A DNA stretch of 64,000 nucleotides from an uncultured bacterium (GCA_937139605.1 CAKZQG010000037.1:86421-150420); one strand, 5' to 3'. Shown: positions 43,329 through 52,413, counted from the first letter of the stretch. Program-made: numbers and translations. Notes: generated by a model from the sequence alone, not told the origin.

Positions 43329-44717
43329 TTAAACTCTTTGGTAAATATCTTTAATTCTAATTATATCATCTTCAGATAATTTTTCTCCTACTTGTATTTC
43401 AATGAATTCTAAATCTCGATCGCCGTTATTTTTTATAGAATGTATAGCTTTATATGGAATTTCTATAATATCATTTTCTTTAACGGTTATTTTTTTATCA
43501 TTTATAATAACTAAACCATTACCTTTTAATATAAACCAGTATTCTTTTCTAAAGTTATGATATTGTAGAGATAGTTCTTGCTTAGGATAAACACAGATAA
43601 ATTTTATTCTGTACTTATTTGGTTCTTTATCTAACTCTTTATAATATCCCCAAGGACGATAATCTATAACATTATATTTTAATATCTCAGGTTCTATTCT
43701 ATTTAAAATATCTTTTATTTTAAAACTACTATTTTTTTTAGATACCAACAAAAAATCAACAGTATCTACTACTATTAAATCATTACAATCTATAAAACAG
43801 TATTTTTTATTTTTTAAGTTCTGATTATCTTTTATTAAATGAGAATTAGAATTTAAATGAAAAATTTCATTATTATTTTGGTTTATTTTATGATTTTCTT
43901 GGAGATATAAATATATTTTAGCGATTTCTTCAAAGGTACCTACATCTGACCACTTAAATTCTGATTTAACAACTAATAAATTCTCACTTTTTTCACTATA
44001 TGAATAATCAATAGAAATTTTGGGAATACTTTTGTAATTATTTAATAACTCTTGATAACTTAAATTAATAAAATCTCTAAAATCGGGATTAATTTTATAA
44101 AAATCTTCAAAAAAATAAGAACTATTTAAAATATAAATTCCAGAATTCCATAAATAATTTCCAGATTTTAAATAATATTTAGCTCGTGCTTTGTTAGGTT
44201 TTTCTATAAATTTTTCTACTTTAAATATATTATTTTCTATTATTTGATTTGGATTTAGTTTAATATACCCATAATGAGTAGAAGGATAATCTGGCTTAAC
44301 ACCTATTGTTATTATACCTTTATAAGTATAATTTAATCCTTTCTTTAAGGAATTAACGAACTCTAATTCATTAAATATAAAATGATCAGAAGGTAAAAAT
44401 ACAAAGTTTGCTTCTTTTAGATTATATTTTAAAAGAATGTATTTAATAGAAAGCAAGATAGCGGCAGAAGTATTAGCGTTTTCTGGTTCTAATATTATTT
44501 TTTCTGGAGTTATATTTTCTTGTTCTATTAAGTGTTTATAAGTTATTCCCGAGCAAATTAAAACATCGTCAAATTCATTTATAACTCTTTCATATGTTAA
44601 TCTTAGTAAGCTTTTATTATTAAATATTTTTAGAAATTGTTTAGGATAGGATATCCTAGAAATTGGGAATAATCTACTTCCAATTCCTCCAGCTAATATT
44701 ATCCCAAAGTTATACAT
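43329..44717 (-). CDS. manC: Mannose-1-phosphate guanylyltransferase (ManC type, with cupin domain)
   Basis: Residues ~1-345 are a GT-A nucleotidyltransferase with LAGGIGSRLFPISR and YPKQFLKI, which bind GTP, and the FLPSDHFI motif. Residues ~355-462 are the phosphomannose isomerase-like cupin (RPWGYYKEL, QELSLQYHNFRKEYWFILKG). It makes GDP-mannose and may also isomerise fructose-6-phosphate. GAGGTGAT precedes the ATG. It overlaps the archease gene by 8 bases. It probably serves surface polysaccharide synthesis, perhaps with the GT39 enzyme. Confidence 0.92.
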   Translation of the reverse strand: MYNFGIILAGGIGSRLFPISRISYPKQFLKIFNNKSLLRLTYERVINEFDDVLICSGITYKHLIEQENITPEKIILEPENANTSAAILLSIKYILLKYNLKEANFVFLPSDHFIFNELEFVNSLKKGLNYTYKGIITIGVKPDYPSTHYGYIKLNPNQIIENNIFKVEKFIEKPNKARAKYYLKSGNYLWNSGIYILNSSYFFEDFYKINPDFRDFINLSYQELLNNYKSIPKISIDYSYSEKSENLLVVKSEFKWSDVGTFEEIAKIYLYLQENHKINQNNNEIFHLNSNSHLIKDNQNLKNKKYCFIDCNDLIVVDTVDFLLVSKKNSSFKIKDILNRIEPEILKYNVIDYRPWGYYKELDKEPNKYRIKFICVYPKQELSLQYHNFRKEYWFILKGNGLVIINDKKITVKENDIIEIPYKAIHSIKNNGDRDLEFIEIQVGEKLSEDDIIRIKDIYQRV

Positions 44718-45126
44718 CGATTATCACCTCTAAATAAAATTGGCTTTTGAAATTAAAGTCACAATAAGTTGGTGCTTTTAAGTATCCCTTAAATTTTTTC
44801 TTATCTATTTTTAATCCTTTTAAACTTAACTCCCAGCTACTTTCCTTTAGCTTAATATAATTTATATCTTCTATTAAAATTGATTTTGCATCTAAATAAT
44901 ATATAAACTTTGAAATAAAATTAAATATCTTCTGATAATCATCGAAATCTGATAAAACTACTTTTATATTTTTTATATTATTTCTTATTTTTGAATCATT
45001 TAAAGAATTAGAATCATAATTGATGATATCTTTTAAGGCAAAAATTAAATCCCTAAAAAAATCAAATAAATTAATTGATTGTATTCTAATTTTTATATCA
45101 GCTGTATGATCTAATATTTCATACAT
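44710..45126 (-). CDS. Archease
   Basis: This ~138-residue protein starts MYEILDHTADIKIRI, the archease signature with its metal-binding Asp/His, and ends in the family C-terminus LKAPTYCDFNF...YLEVIIDV. Archease speeds RtcB turnover by helping guanylylation. I chose ATG 45126, 8 bases after the mutM stop; a TTG at 45147 inside mutM would add seven residues. It lies one gene away from rtcB. Confidence 0.88.
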   Translation of the reverse strand: MYEILDHTADIKIRIQSINLFDFFRDLIFALKDIINYDSNSLNDSKIRNNIKNIKVVLSDFDDYQKIFNFISKFIYYLDAKSILIEDINYIKLKESSWELSLKGLKIDKKKFKGYLKAPTYCDFNFKSQFYLEVIIDV

Positions 45127-45134
45127 ATTTATTT

Positions 45135-45983
45135 TTATTTTTGACAATCAGGGCAATAGTAAGTTATTCGTTCTTCAATTTTAATTTTTTTTATTTTATT
45201 ATTACATTGTGGACATTTTGATTTATTATATATCTTATGAAAATTTTGGAAATTTCCATATTCTCCTAAAGCATCTACATAATCACTTATAGTTGATCCT
45301 CTATTTTTTATTGATTCTTTTAATATTTCTTTTAAACAGGAATATAATTTATAGTATTCTTGGACAGTTATATCACAGGCTTTTCTTAAAGGGGAAATTT
45401 TAGCACAAAATAACCCCTCTATTGCATAAATATTACCTATTCCTGCTATTAAACTTTGATCCATTAAAGCTAATTTTATTGGCTTTTTAATTTTGGATAA
45501 AATATTAATAAAATCTATTGGTTTTAATTTATTAAATGGTGGGCCATACTTTTTAAATGGATTATTATCTTTTATAAATATTACTTTTTCAAATAGCCTT
45601 TTAGCTGTAAATAAAATAATTTTATCTTTTAAATTATTACCATCTCTGATCTCATTAAAAACAAACTCTATTATTTTATATTTTTCAAAATAATTAATCT
45701 TATTAAGATCAATTAATTCTTTAATAAGTAGCGCTCCAGTTAAAGCTAAATGGAATAATATCCAGTAATCATCTTTAAATTTAAAATAAATAATTTTCCC
45801 ATAATTAGAAACTTCTTGGAGATCCCTGTTTATTATTTCATCAATTAATCCTATATTTTTTATTATTGATTCTTTGTATATATTTATTTTTTTTAAAGTA
45901 ATAGAAGAGTTATTGTTATTAGGGATATTTAGGTATTGTTTTAATTGGTAAGCTATAGTAGTTGCTTCAGGGAATTCAGGCAT
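45135..45983 (-). CDS. mutM: Formamidopyrimidine-DNA glycosylase
   Basis: Fpg/MutM removes 8-oxoguanine and ring-opened purines. The 282 residues begin MPEFPEATTIAYQL, with the catalytic Pro2-Glu3 of the family. The central MDQSLIAGIGNIYAIEGLF is the helix-two-turn-helix, and the C-terminus is a CPQC...CPDCQ zinc finger. The usual MPELPEVE reads MPEFPEAT, a mild deviation. It is 6 bases from mgtC, without a clear ribosome binding site, so it is probably translated from an operon with it. Confidence 0.92.
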   Translation of the reverse strand: MPEFPEATTIAYQLKQYLNIPNNNNSSITLKKINIYKESIIKNIGLIDEIINRDLQEVSNYGKIIYFKFKDDYWILFHLALTGALLIKELIDLNKINYFEKYKIIEFVFNEIRDGNNLKDKIILFTAKRLFEKVIFIKDNNPFKKYGPPFNKLKPIDFINILSKIKKPIKLALMDQSLIAGIGNIYAIEGLFCAKISPLRKACDITVQEYYKLYSCLKEILKESIKNRGSTISDYVDALGEYGNFQNFHKIYNKSKCPQCNNKIKKIKIEERITYYCPDCQK

Positions 45984-45989
45984 AATCTT

Positions 45990-46673
45990 TTATATATCCT
46001 TTACTTCAAATAATTTTACAGTATAGAATTCATTTTTTAATTTTTTATTTAATTCAGATTTTATTTTACTTTTATTACCTTTAAGTTTAAGGATATTTCC
46101 ATTTGGTATTTCACTTTCTTCTAAGATATCTATATTAAGTTCTTTTAATTTATTTTTAAATTCATTTAATATAGTTATTTGTTGATCATTTTTTAGATTA
46201 TCTAAGTTATATTTAATTTTTATATAAAATATATTAAAGTTTTCGTATAATAATTTTTCTAAAGCTCTAAGGATTATTAATGTTAAAAATACTATGAAGC
46301 TTCCAACAATTCCGGCAAAGATTTTTTCTGCTCCTATGACCATTCCTATGGATGCGGCTATCCATAGGGTTGCTGCGGTTGTTAATCCTTTTATTTTTAA
46401 TCCGCTTCTTATTATAGTACCTGCTCCTAAAAAACCTATACCATTTACTATTTGTGAAGCTACCCGACTACTATCTACAGCACTCCCAGTAAAACCATAT
46501 TTTGATATAAAAGTAAATATAGCGCTTCCTACTGTTACTAGTGTTATTGTTTTTAATCCCGCTGGTTTTTGCCTAACTTCTCTTTCTAACCCTATTAAGA
46601 AACCACATAATATTGATATTCCTACTATTAATAAAAAATTCTTTATTAAATCTATTTCAAAAATTATTTCCAT
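45990..46673 (-). CDS. MgtC/SapB family membrane protein
   Basis: The 227 residues have four to five membrane helices in the first ~135 residues, with GLEREVRQKPAGLKT and GIGFLGAGTIIR, the MgtC signatures, and an ACT-like cytosolic tail (~145-227). MgtC proteins modulate Mg adaptation and, in some pathogens, the ATP synthase; many free-living bacteria also have one. It lies 10 bases downstream of the Fur family gene, so the regulator and this gene may be co-expressed. Confidence 0.88.
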   Translation of the reverse strand: MEIIFEIDLIKNFLLIVGISILCGFLIGLEREVRQKPAGLKTITLVTVGSAIFTFISKYGFTGSAVDSSRVASQIVNGIGFLGAGTIIRSGLKIKGLTTAATLWIAASIGMVIGAEKIFAGIVGSFIVFLTLIILRALEKLLYENFNIFYIKIKYNLDNLKNDQQITILNEFKNKLKELNIDILEESEIPNGNILKLKGNKSKIKSELNKKLKNEFYTVKLFEVKDI

Positions 46674-46683
46674 TATTTTATTT

Positions 46684-47118
46684 CTAATTATTTAAATTAG
46701 TTATTTTTTGATTTTTACATTCTTTGCATACTCCTTTAAAATATAATACAGTATCATTTATTTCGTGTTCTATTTCTTCATATTTTATTTTAATTTCTTT
46801 TATTGTTATATCATAAATTTTTTTACATTTTTCGCAAAAGAAGTTTATATGTTCTTGTTTTATAAAATCAAACCTTTGCTCATTATTATCTACATTTAAA
46901 ACTTTTACTATATCATTTTTTACAAATAAATTAAGATTTAAATATATAGTCGTCTTTGATAATGTAGGAAATATATTCTTTAATTCCTTATAAATTTCAT
47001 CTACTGTTGGGTGATTTTCCCTTGTTATTAGATATTCTAAAATCTTTAATCTTATATATGAAGGTTTTATCCCTTTATCTAATAGGATTTTCTTTAAATT
47101 ATATACATCAACTATCAC
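46684..47118 (-). CDS. Fur/PerR family metal-dependent repressor
   Basis: This ~144-residue regulator has the winged helix (IKPSYIRLKILEYLI...HPTVDEIYKEL...LSKTTIYLNLNLF), the metal-binding HINFFCEKC and a second C-x-x-C in GVCKECKNQ, a structural zinc site. The absence of the His-rich Fur motif and the DNEQRFD segment favour PerR or Zur over Fur, but I cannot decide. I start it at GTG 47118 behind AAGGTGA; GTG 47127 overlaps that site. It may autoregulate: ATTATATAAT (47175-47184) is a palindrome upstream. Confidence 0.82.
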   Translation of the reverse strand: MIVDVYNLKKILLDKGIKPSYIRLKILEYLITRENHPTVDEIYKELKNIFPTLSKTTIYLNLNLFVKNDIVKVLNVDNNEQRFDFIKQEHINFFCEKCKKIYDITIKEIKIKYEEIEHEINDTVLYFKGVCKECKNQKITNLNN

Positions 47119-47127
47119 ATTTATCAC

Positions 47128-47438
47128 CTTTTTATTAATTTTATTAATATTGTATTATTCAATAATTAGTAGCTATTATATAATTCAATACTTCTTAAAT
47201 TATATCCTTTAGGTAAAATTTTCATCATTAACTATTAAATTAGATTTATTTTCTTTATTTATTATTTGTTTTTAATTTTGATTTATCATTTTGAGTTAAT
47301 TTTTCATTTTTAGATTATCTTTTTAGCAAAAGATTTTTATTTTTATTTTATTTTTTAATAAAAGATAATTACTAAAAAAACTTAACTACATAGGATATAA
47401 AAAGATAAAAAATAAAAAACAAAAATCTTGTTTATGAA
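47128..47438. other. AT-rich intergenic region between pfkA and the Fur family gene
   Basis: No reading frame is convincing here. It contains the palindrome ATTATATAAT (47175-47184) and other A/T inverted repeats that could be a PerR/Fur operator and promoter for the downstream regulator. I see no GC-rich terminator hairpin after pfkA. Confidence 0.35.
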
Positions 47439-48413
47439 CTATACAGCAATTTCTTCTAAAAATCTAATTAAATCTTTATTAATAGTTTTCTTATTATTGA
47501 TTGCTTCTTCTAAAGGGATTAAATCATACTTATTATTAATGAGTCCAACATAGTAACCATTTTGTTGTTTTAAGATAGCATCAATAGCTTTATAAGCACT
47601 TAAAGTACCAAAGAGTCTATCCCTAGCAGTAGGGCTTCCTCCACGTTGTATATGTCCTAATACACTAACCTTTAATTCATAATCATTATACTTCTTTAAA
47701 ATTGGATTTAATTGATTATAAAACTCAAAAGCATTAGAATATCCTTCAGATAAAACAATAATGACATGTTTTTTACCTTTTTGTTTAAAAGTATGAATTT
47801 TTTGAGCTATTTTTTCTAAATCTATTCTAAATTCAGGGACTAAAACTATTTCACTACCAGTAGATAAAGCAACCTCTAAAGGTAATTGTCCATAATCCCT
47901 ACCCATTACCTCAACAATAAAAACCCTCTCAAAAGAGTAAGCAGTATCCCTAATTTTATCTATAGCATCTTTTGCAGTATTTAAAGCAGTATCATAACCC
48001 AAAGTATATTCAGTTGGATAAATATCATTATCAATAGTACCAGTTATCCCAATAACTTTAATATTAGATTCTTTGAATATTTTATAAGCAGCATTAAAAC
48101 TCCCATTACCTCCAATTATAACTAAAGTATCAATATTTAGATTATTTAAATTAGAATAAGCGATTTGTCGATAATTAAAATCAAAAAACCTTGGTTCCCT
48201 AGAAGATTGTAAAATAGTTCCTCCTCTCTCTATTATCCCACTAACACTCCTATCATTTAATTCAATATACTCATTATCTAAAACTCCTTTAAATCCCTTA
48301 AGAAAACCAATTACCTTAAAGTTATTATCTAAGGCAGCTCTAGTTAGAGCTCTAATAGCAGCATTCATTCCCGGACTATCCCCACCACTCGTTAAAACCC
48401 CTATTACTTTCAT
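47439..48413 (-). CDS. pfkA: 6-phosphofructokinase, Asn at position 103
   Basis: The 324 residues match bacterial PfkA: LTSGGDSPGMNAAIRA, GGTILQSSR, the TIDND loop with catalytic Asp127 equivalent, EVMGRDYGQLPLE, VLSEGYS and HIQRGGSPTARDR. The nucleotide motif GGDGS is GGNGS; residue 103 is Asn in place of the Asp that contacts Mg. Gly104 is kept, which favours ATP over PPi. The enzyme commits fructose-6-phosphate to glycolysis. A strong AGGAGG site precedes the ATG. Confidence 0.92.
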   Translation of the reverse strand: MKVIGVLTSGGDSPGMNAAIRALTRAALDNNFKVIGFLKGFKGVLDNEYIELNDRSVSGIIERGGTILQSSREPRFFDFNYRQIAYSNLNNLNIDTLVIIGGNGSFNAAYKIFKESNIKVIGITGTIDNDIYPTEYTLGYDTALNTAKDAIDKIRDTAYSFERVFIVEVMGRDYGQLPLEVALSTGSEIVLVPEFRIDLEKIAQKIHTFKQKGKKHVIIVLSEGYSNAFEFYNQLNPILKKYNDYELKVSVLGHIQRGGSPTARDRLFGTLSAYKAIDAILKQQNGYYVGLINNKYDLIPLEEAINNKKTINKDLIRFLEEIAV

Positions 48414-48568
48414 TAAACTTTACCTCCTATTTAAATTTTAGCTATATAAATACAACTTAATTTTCCTTTTTATTTTTCTGTGAATTTAAATCCATCCCTT
48501 TTTATTTGTAAAACGTTATCATTTATAAAATTGAATAAATAAAAAAAATATTTATTAAATAAAGGGAA

Positions 48569-49153
48569 TTAATCTAGGTGCATTATCATTTTAATCCATT
48601 TACCGTGTTTAGAAAAATAAGTATAGCCTAATTTCTTATAGAAATTAATAGCTTTATAGTTTTTTTCTCCAACATATAAAACAGAGTACTTAGCTTTTAA
48701 AGATTTATCTTTATTATATTTCTTAGCAGTTTCTAATAATTCATTCATTAAAGTAGATCCTATTTTAAGCCCTTGATATTCTGGAATAATACTTATCTCA
48801 TGAATAGCAATAGCATAATCTTCTAATTCTCTATCATAATAATAAGTATCACCTGCTATAAAACCAACTACCTTTTTATTATTATTATCAACTGCTATTA
48901 TAATTAAATTTTTATTTAGATCATTAGATTTATGATAGAATAACCATTCTATATAATCTTTAATATCTTGAATATTTTTATAGTGATAATCCGGAATATT
49001 TTCATAGGTTTTTAAATAAACATTAACTAATTCATCTTTTACTTTATTAAAATCTGTTTTATCTTCTATTAGTAAGAATTTTATAAAATTTCATCTAAAT
49101 TTATCTTTATAATTATCTTTATAGTATAAAGTTGTTTTATTAACCATAAGCAT
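48569..49153 (-). pseudogene. GNAT acetyltransferase gene interrupted by in-frame TGA
   Basis: A 195-codon frame starts at ATG 49153 behind an excellent AGAGGTGA site and is open to TAA 48569, except for TGA at codon 21 (49093-49091). After it the sequence is a normal GNAT: FIAGDTYYYDRE, IHEISIIPEYQGLKIGSTLMNELL (acetyl-CoA loop) and NYKAINFYKKLGYTYF. The residue at the TGA sits in KDKFR-x-NFIKFLL, where Trp would fit. No ATG follows the TGA for over 100 codons. TGA ends other genes here, so this is probably a recent nonsense mutation, readthrough, or a sequence error. Confidence 0.75.
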
Positions 49154-49290
49154 AGAAATCACCTCTCCCTATTATTCAATTTATAAAAAAATAAAAAAAA
49201 TTCCTACTAATACTAAAATACTTTCATAATTAAAGAAATTAAAAATATTAAAAGGGAAAAAGAATAAAATATAGAAAATAATAATGAAAT

Positions 49291-49815
49291 ATGAAAACAA
49301 TAAAAAAAGTTCTATTTCTTTTAATTTTAATAAAAATATTTTTTTTAAAGATATATTCATATGGTTCAAATGTAAATGAGAATTCAAATTATAAAATTTA
49401 TGAAACTAAGGATTATACATTTAATTATCCAAATAATTGGGAGCTAATAGAGAAATTAGCTGATTTAGATTTAGCGTTAATAAATACCCAAAGCCCAACA
49501 GCTAACATATACATTAAAACAATAAAAACTAACCAAAACATAGAAGATTATATAAATAATGAATTAAAAAATATGAAAGAATCATTACTAGAAAAATTTG
49601 ATATTCTAAAAAATGAAAAGCAAAAAATACAAGACAAAGAAGTATATATATTAGAGTACCAATTTACCCAAGGAACCCTAGACTTCAAAACTATAAGATA
49701 TTATATCCTAAAACCCCATGCTTTTTATTTATTAACATATACAAACTACAAAAAAGATTTCGAAAATTGCCTAAAAGATTTTTACTTTATTTTTAATTCC
49801 TTTAAAATCAAATAA
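49291..49815 (+). CDS. Secreted DcrB/PsbP-like protein
   Basis: The 174 residues start with a signal peptide (~6-25) and continue YTFNYPNNWELIEKLADLDLAL, the entry of the Mog1p/PsbP fold found in DcrB (DUF1795) and PsbP-like proteins. The end FYFIFNSFKIK is also typical. The role of free DcrB-like proteins is unclear; in diderms they are periplasmic. The next gene follows 8 bases later, likely the same operon. Confidence 0.65.
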   Translation: MKTIKKVLFLLILIKIFFLKIYSYGSNVNENSNYKIYETKDYTFNYPNNWELIEKLADLDLALINTQSPTANIYIKTIKTNQNIEDYINNELKNMKESLLEKFDILKNEKQKIQDKEVYILEYQFTQGTLDFKTIRYYILKPHAFYLLTYTNYKKDFENCLKDFYFIFNSFKIK

Positions 49816-49822
49816 TCTAAGA

Positions 49823-51265
49823 ATGTATAGGATAATCTATGAATATATAAAAAGCCAAAAAATGTATAAAAACTTTAAAATACAGTTTTCGTATATTTTT
49901 TTTATTTTTTATATAGTTATAATTAATTACTTAATAGATTACTCTATAGCAGGTGAATTAAATATTTATCAGTCCCAAGAATATCAAAATGTCAATAATG
50001 AGTTTATAAATATAGAATTATATAGTACAAATCTTGATAGAATAAAACAGATATTTAATAATTTAGACATAACTTACAAATCTTTTAAAGAAATTATCAT
50101 TAACTTTAAAGAAACTGAAAAATTAACAATATTAAATAGCTTAGAAAATGTTAAAGTAAATAATGAAGATAACATAACAAAAATTTATATAAATCTAAAT
50201 TATCCTGTACCTTATAAATTAATAAAAAAAGAATTATACAATAATCTGTTAACAATAAAAATTCCACTTAATTTTAAAGTAATAAATAAGATAGAATTTT
50301 ATGATAAAAAAACTAATAAAATTTTTGCATATTTATATAACAACTATATTGTTGAAAAGTTCAACAATAAATCAAATGCTATAAATGTTATAATTTTTAA
50401 TTTTTTAGTTCCTTATAAAGTAGATTTTATTAATTTAGATAAGAAAAATAAATTGGAATATAAGTACGATAGTTTTTATATAGCAATTAATGGAACTTAT
50501 TTTGCTAGGAAAGATGATAAATATTTTACAGTAGCGGGAGTGGTAGATGATAATAATATAATTTCTTTTCCTGTTGAATATAGACCTAATAGGGGATATT
50601 TTAGTATATTAAAAGATAAAGATAATAAAAGCTTTATAACTATTTTTGATTATTTAACTAATATAAGATATGAGTTTATAAAATTGGTAAATACAACAAA
50701 GAAAATGTATGATATTGATATTCTGTTACAATCTGGGCCGCTAATATACAAAGATTACAGTTATGTAATGGATTTAGATAAAGAAGCATTTGGGGAAAAA
50801 GGGAATAATATAATAAAAGAAGCTGCTAGAACCTTAATAGTTAATACTCAGGATAATACTTTAAACATTATTTCAGTTATACCTTATAATTATGAAAGAA
50901 ATAAAGGATTAAATATATATGATATTCCTAATTTTTTAAGTAATTTATATTCTAATAATTTAATAACTAATATAAAAGATGTATTGAATTTAGATGGTGG
51001 TAGTTCTGTTAATTTTTATATTAACTCAAATTTAATAAATTCAGTTTATTCAAATAAAATAAATCCATATAAATCTCAAAATTATCTAATTTTTAAAACA
51101 GATATAAAAGATTATTATTATAAAAATAGTTTAACTTATTATTATTATTTTCCAGGGGTAGTAGATTATTTTTACAATGAAAAAGAAATAATAAAAAAGA
51201 AAGGAAAATATTTTATAACTTTTAATAACGGAATAACAACATTTGATAAATTCATTGATTTTTAA
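49823..51265 (+). CDS. Phosphodiester glycosidase (NAGPA) domain protein
   Basis: The 480 residues have a membrane anchor (~22-42), a ~140-residue N-terminal region, and a NAGPA domain (PF09992 type) with AINGTYFARKDD, RPNRGYFSI, a QSGPLIYKD segment, and LNLDGGSSVNFY. The family cleaves phosphodiester-linked sugars, for example in exopolysaccharide or teichoic-acid-like polymers. It probably acts outside the cytoplasmic membrane. No ribosome binding site is clear. Confidence 0.8.
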   Translation: MYRIIYEYIKSQKMYKNFKIQFSYIFFIFYIVIINYLIDYSIAGELNIYQSQEYQNVNNEFINIELYSTNLDRIKQIFNNLDITYKSFKEIIINFKETEKLTILNSLENVKVNNEDNITKIYINLNYPVPYKLIKKELYNNLLTIKIPLNFKVINKIEFYDKKTNKIFAYLYNNYIVEKFNNKSNAINVIIFNFLVPYKVDFINLDKKNKLEYKYDSFYIAINGTYFARKDDKYFTVAGVVDDNNIISFPVEYRPNRGYFSILKDKDNKSFITIFDYLTNIRYEFIKLVNTTKKMYDIDILLQSGPLIYKDYSYVMDLDKEAFGEKGNNIIKEAARTLIVNTQDNTLNIISVIPYNYERNKGLNIYDIPNFLSNLYSNNLITNIKDVLNLDGGSSVNFYINSNLINSVYSNKINPYKSQNYLIFKTDIKDYYYKNSLTYYYYFPGVVDYFYNEKEIIKKKGKYFITFNNGITTFDKFIDF

Positions 51266-51416
51266 TTTTAATTAATTATGTTATTTTTATTTTTTAGATA
51301 CCATGTTATGGTGAAGCACAGACATCCTTATTCTTATTTATATTATATATTATTTTATTAATTCATTTTTTATAACATTTGAAGTAAGCTAAAATTAGTT
51401 TAAAATAATAAAAAAA

Positions 51417-51653
51417 TTAAGAATCTCTTTTATTAATTGGTCCTCGCGAAGGTCCGTGAGATTCAAGATTAATATTATTTAACTCATCCTTAGCCTGAGG
51501 GCTAATTTCTACTCTGTCTTCTATAAAATTTCTATTGTTTTCTATATTATCTTCATTAATACTCTTAGAAGATTCATTATAAGTCCCAAATTCATCTCTC
51601 TCTACAATATAAGGATTCTTGCTTATCCCCCATCTTTCTCCGATTGAAAACAT
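51417..51653 (-). CDS. Small acidic protein with SRGP tail, unknown
   Basis: This 78-residue protein starts MFSIGERWGISKNPYIVERDE and ends VEISPQAKDELNNINLES followed by HGPSRGPINKRDS. It has no signal peptide and is Asn/Glu/Ser-rich. The VEISPQAK segment resembles motifs seen near the ends of some flagellar or secretion-linked proteins, but that is weak. AAGGAGGTG gives ATG 51653; the GTG at 51662 overlaps it. It shares a TRG/SRG motif and upstream TTAAC repeats with the next gene. Unknown function. Confidence 0.55.
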   Translation of the reverse strand: MFSIGERWGISKNPYIVERDEFGTYNESSKSINEDNIENNRNFIEDRVEISPQAKDELNNINLESHGPSRGPINKRDS

Positions 51654-51742
51654 ATTTAACACCTCCTTTTATAAAAAGCTATTTACTTTACCTACTAAAC
51701 AATTAAAATATAATATTAAAAAAAAAAAATCAACTAAAAAAA

Positions 51743-51768
51743 AGTTAAATTTTTTAAAAAAAAGTTAA
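51743..51768 (-). promoter_or_regulatory. TTAACT direct repeats upstream of the 78-residue protein
   Basis: AGTTAA occurs on the plus strand at 51743 and 51763, 20 bases apart, with a TTTAA between; on the minus strand this is TTAACT-n14-TTAACT. TCAACT at 51730 extends the row. The gene starts ~90 bases downstream. The pattern resembles the phased repeats upstream of the genes ending at 20655 and 52413. The whole area is A/T homopolymer, which lowers confidence. Confidence 0.25.
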
Positions 51769-51912
51769 TTTTTTTAATTTTTTTTTAATTTTTTTTAACT
51801 AATAATATGTTTAAATTAATTATTATTTTAAAATTTGAAAATTTATATATATTTTTTCTTATTGAGTAGCTGGCATGTTTGATTCTCATTTTTCAAAAAA
51901 TATTTATCTTCT

Positions 51913-52413
51913 TCAGTATGATTTATTTCTTCTTGGAAATATATTTCCTCTAGTTGGGCAAGCTGAAGGATAAGATTTTTTATATGCTGGTGGAATAGGA
52001 TATTTACCTCCTCTAGTTGGGCAAGCTGAAGCTGAGACATAATCGTGAGAATACCAATTTTTATAAACATCTATAATTTTTAGGGATGAATTTATAACTT
52101 TATTTACAATTATTTTGATTTTTTGGGAATTAACATATACTGGTCCTCTAGTGGCTATAAAATTATTTGGTTCTAATTTAGGGATATTATTTGATGAATT
52201 TAGGTATTCATTACCGATTTTGTTTTCTTCAAATATTTCAGATTTCAAAGAATTTATAAGAATATTAACAATTTTCTGTTGAATTTTTAGCAAATCTACA
52301 ATATTATTAAAAAAATCAGTATTCTTTTTAATAGAAATATTTTTATTTTCATTTATACAATTAAAACTAAATAGTTGATTAGATCTATAAAAATCTATAT
52401 TTTTAACATGCAC
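51913..52413 (-). CDS. Protein with repeated SACPTRG motif, unknown
   Basis: The 166 residues have no signal peptide. The first ~75 residues are Asn/Ile/Lys-rich and helical (FFNNIVDLLKIQQKIVNIL). Later there are three TRG motifs: IATRGPVY, SACPTRGGKYP and SACPTRGNIFP, the last two from an exact 22-base DNA repeat, and a basic end FPRRNKSY. I recognise no family. GTG 52413 follows GGGAGGG. Repeated Cys/Pro/Arg-Gly motifs at the C-terminus, after a leader-like N-terminus, would suit a secreted or modified peptide, but this is only a guess. Confidence 0.5.
   Translation of the reverse strand: MHVKNIDFYRSNQLFSFNCINENKNISIKKNTDFFNNIVDLLKIQQKIVNILINSLKSEIFEENKIGNEYLNSSNNIPKLEPNNFIATRGPVYVNSQKIKIIVNKVINSSLKIIDVYKNWYSHDYVSASACPTRGGKYPIPPAYKKSYPSACPTRGNIFPRRNKSY
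51947..52031. repeat. Pair of 22-bp direct repeats encoding SACPTRG
   Basis: The 22-base unit beginning CCTCTAGTTGGGC is found at 51947-51968 and 52010-52031, identical and 63 bases (21 codons) apart. It encodes the two SACPTRG copies. Perfect identity in this AT-rich DNA suggests recent duplication or selection. Confidence 0.85.

Noticed and set aside
48569..49153. TGA read as Trp throughout the genome (alternative code)
   Set aside because: TGA ends ctpA, coaD, nuoM and the -1 frame of dnaX, twice in ATGA overlaps, and Trp is encoded by TGG in all genes.
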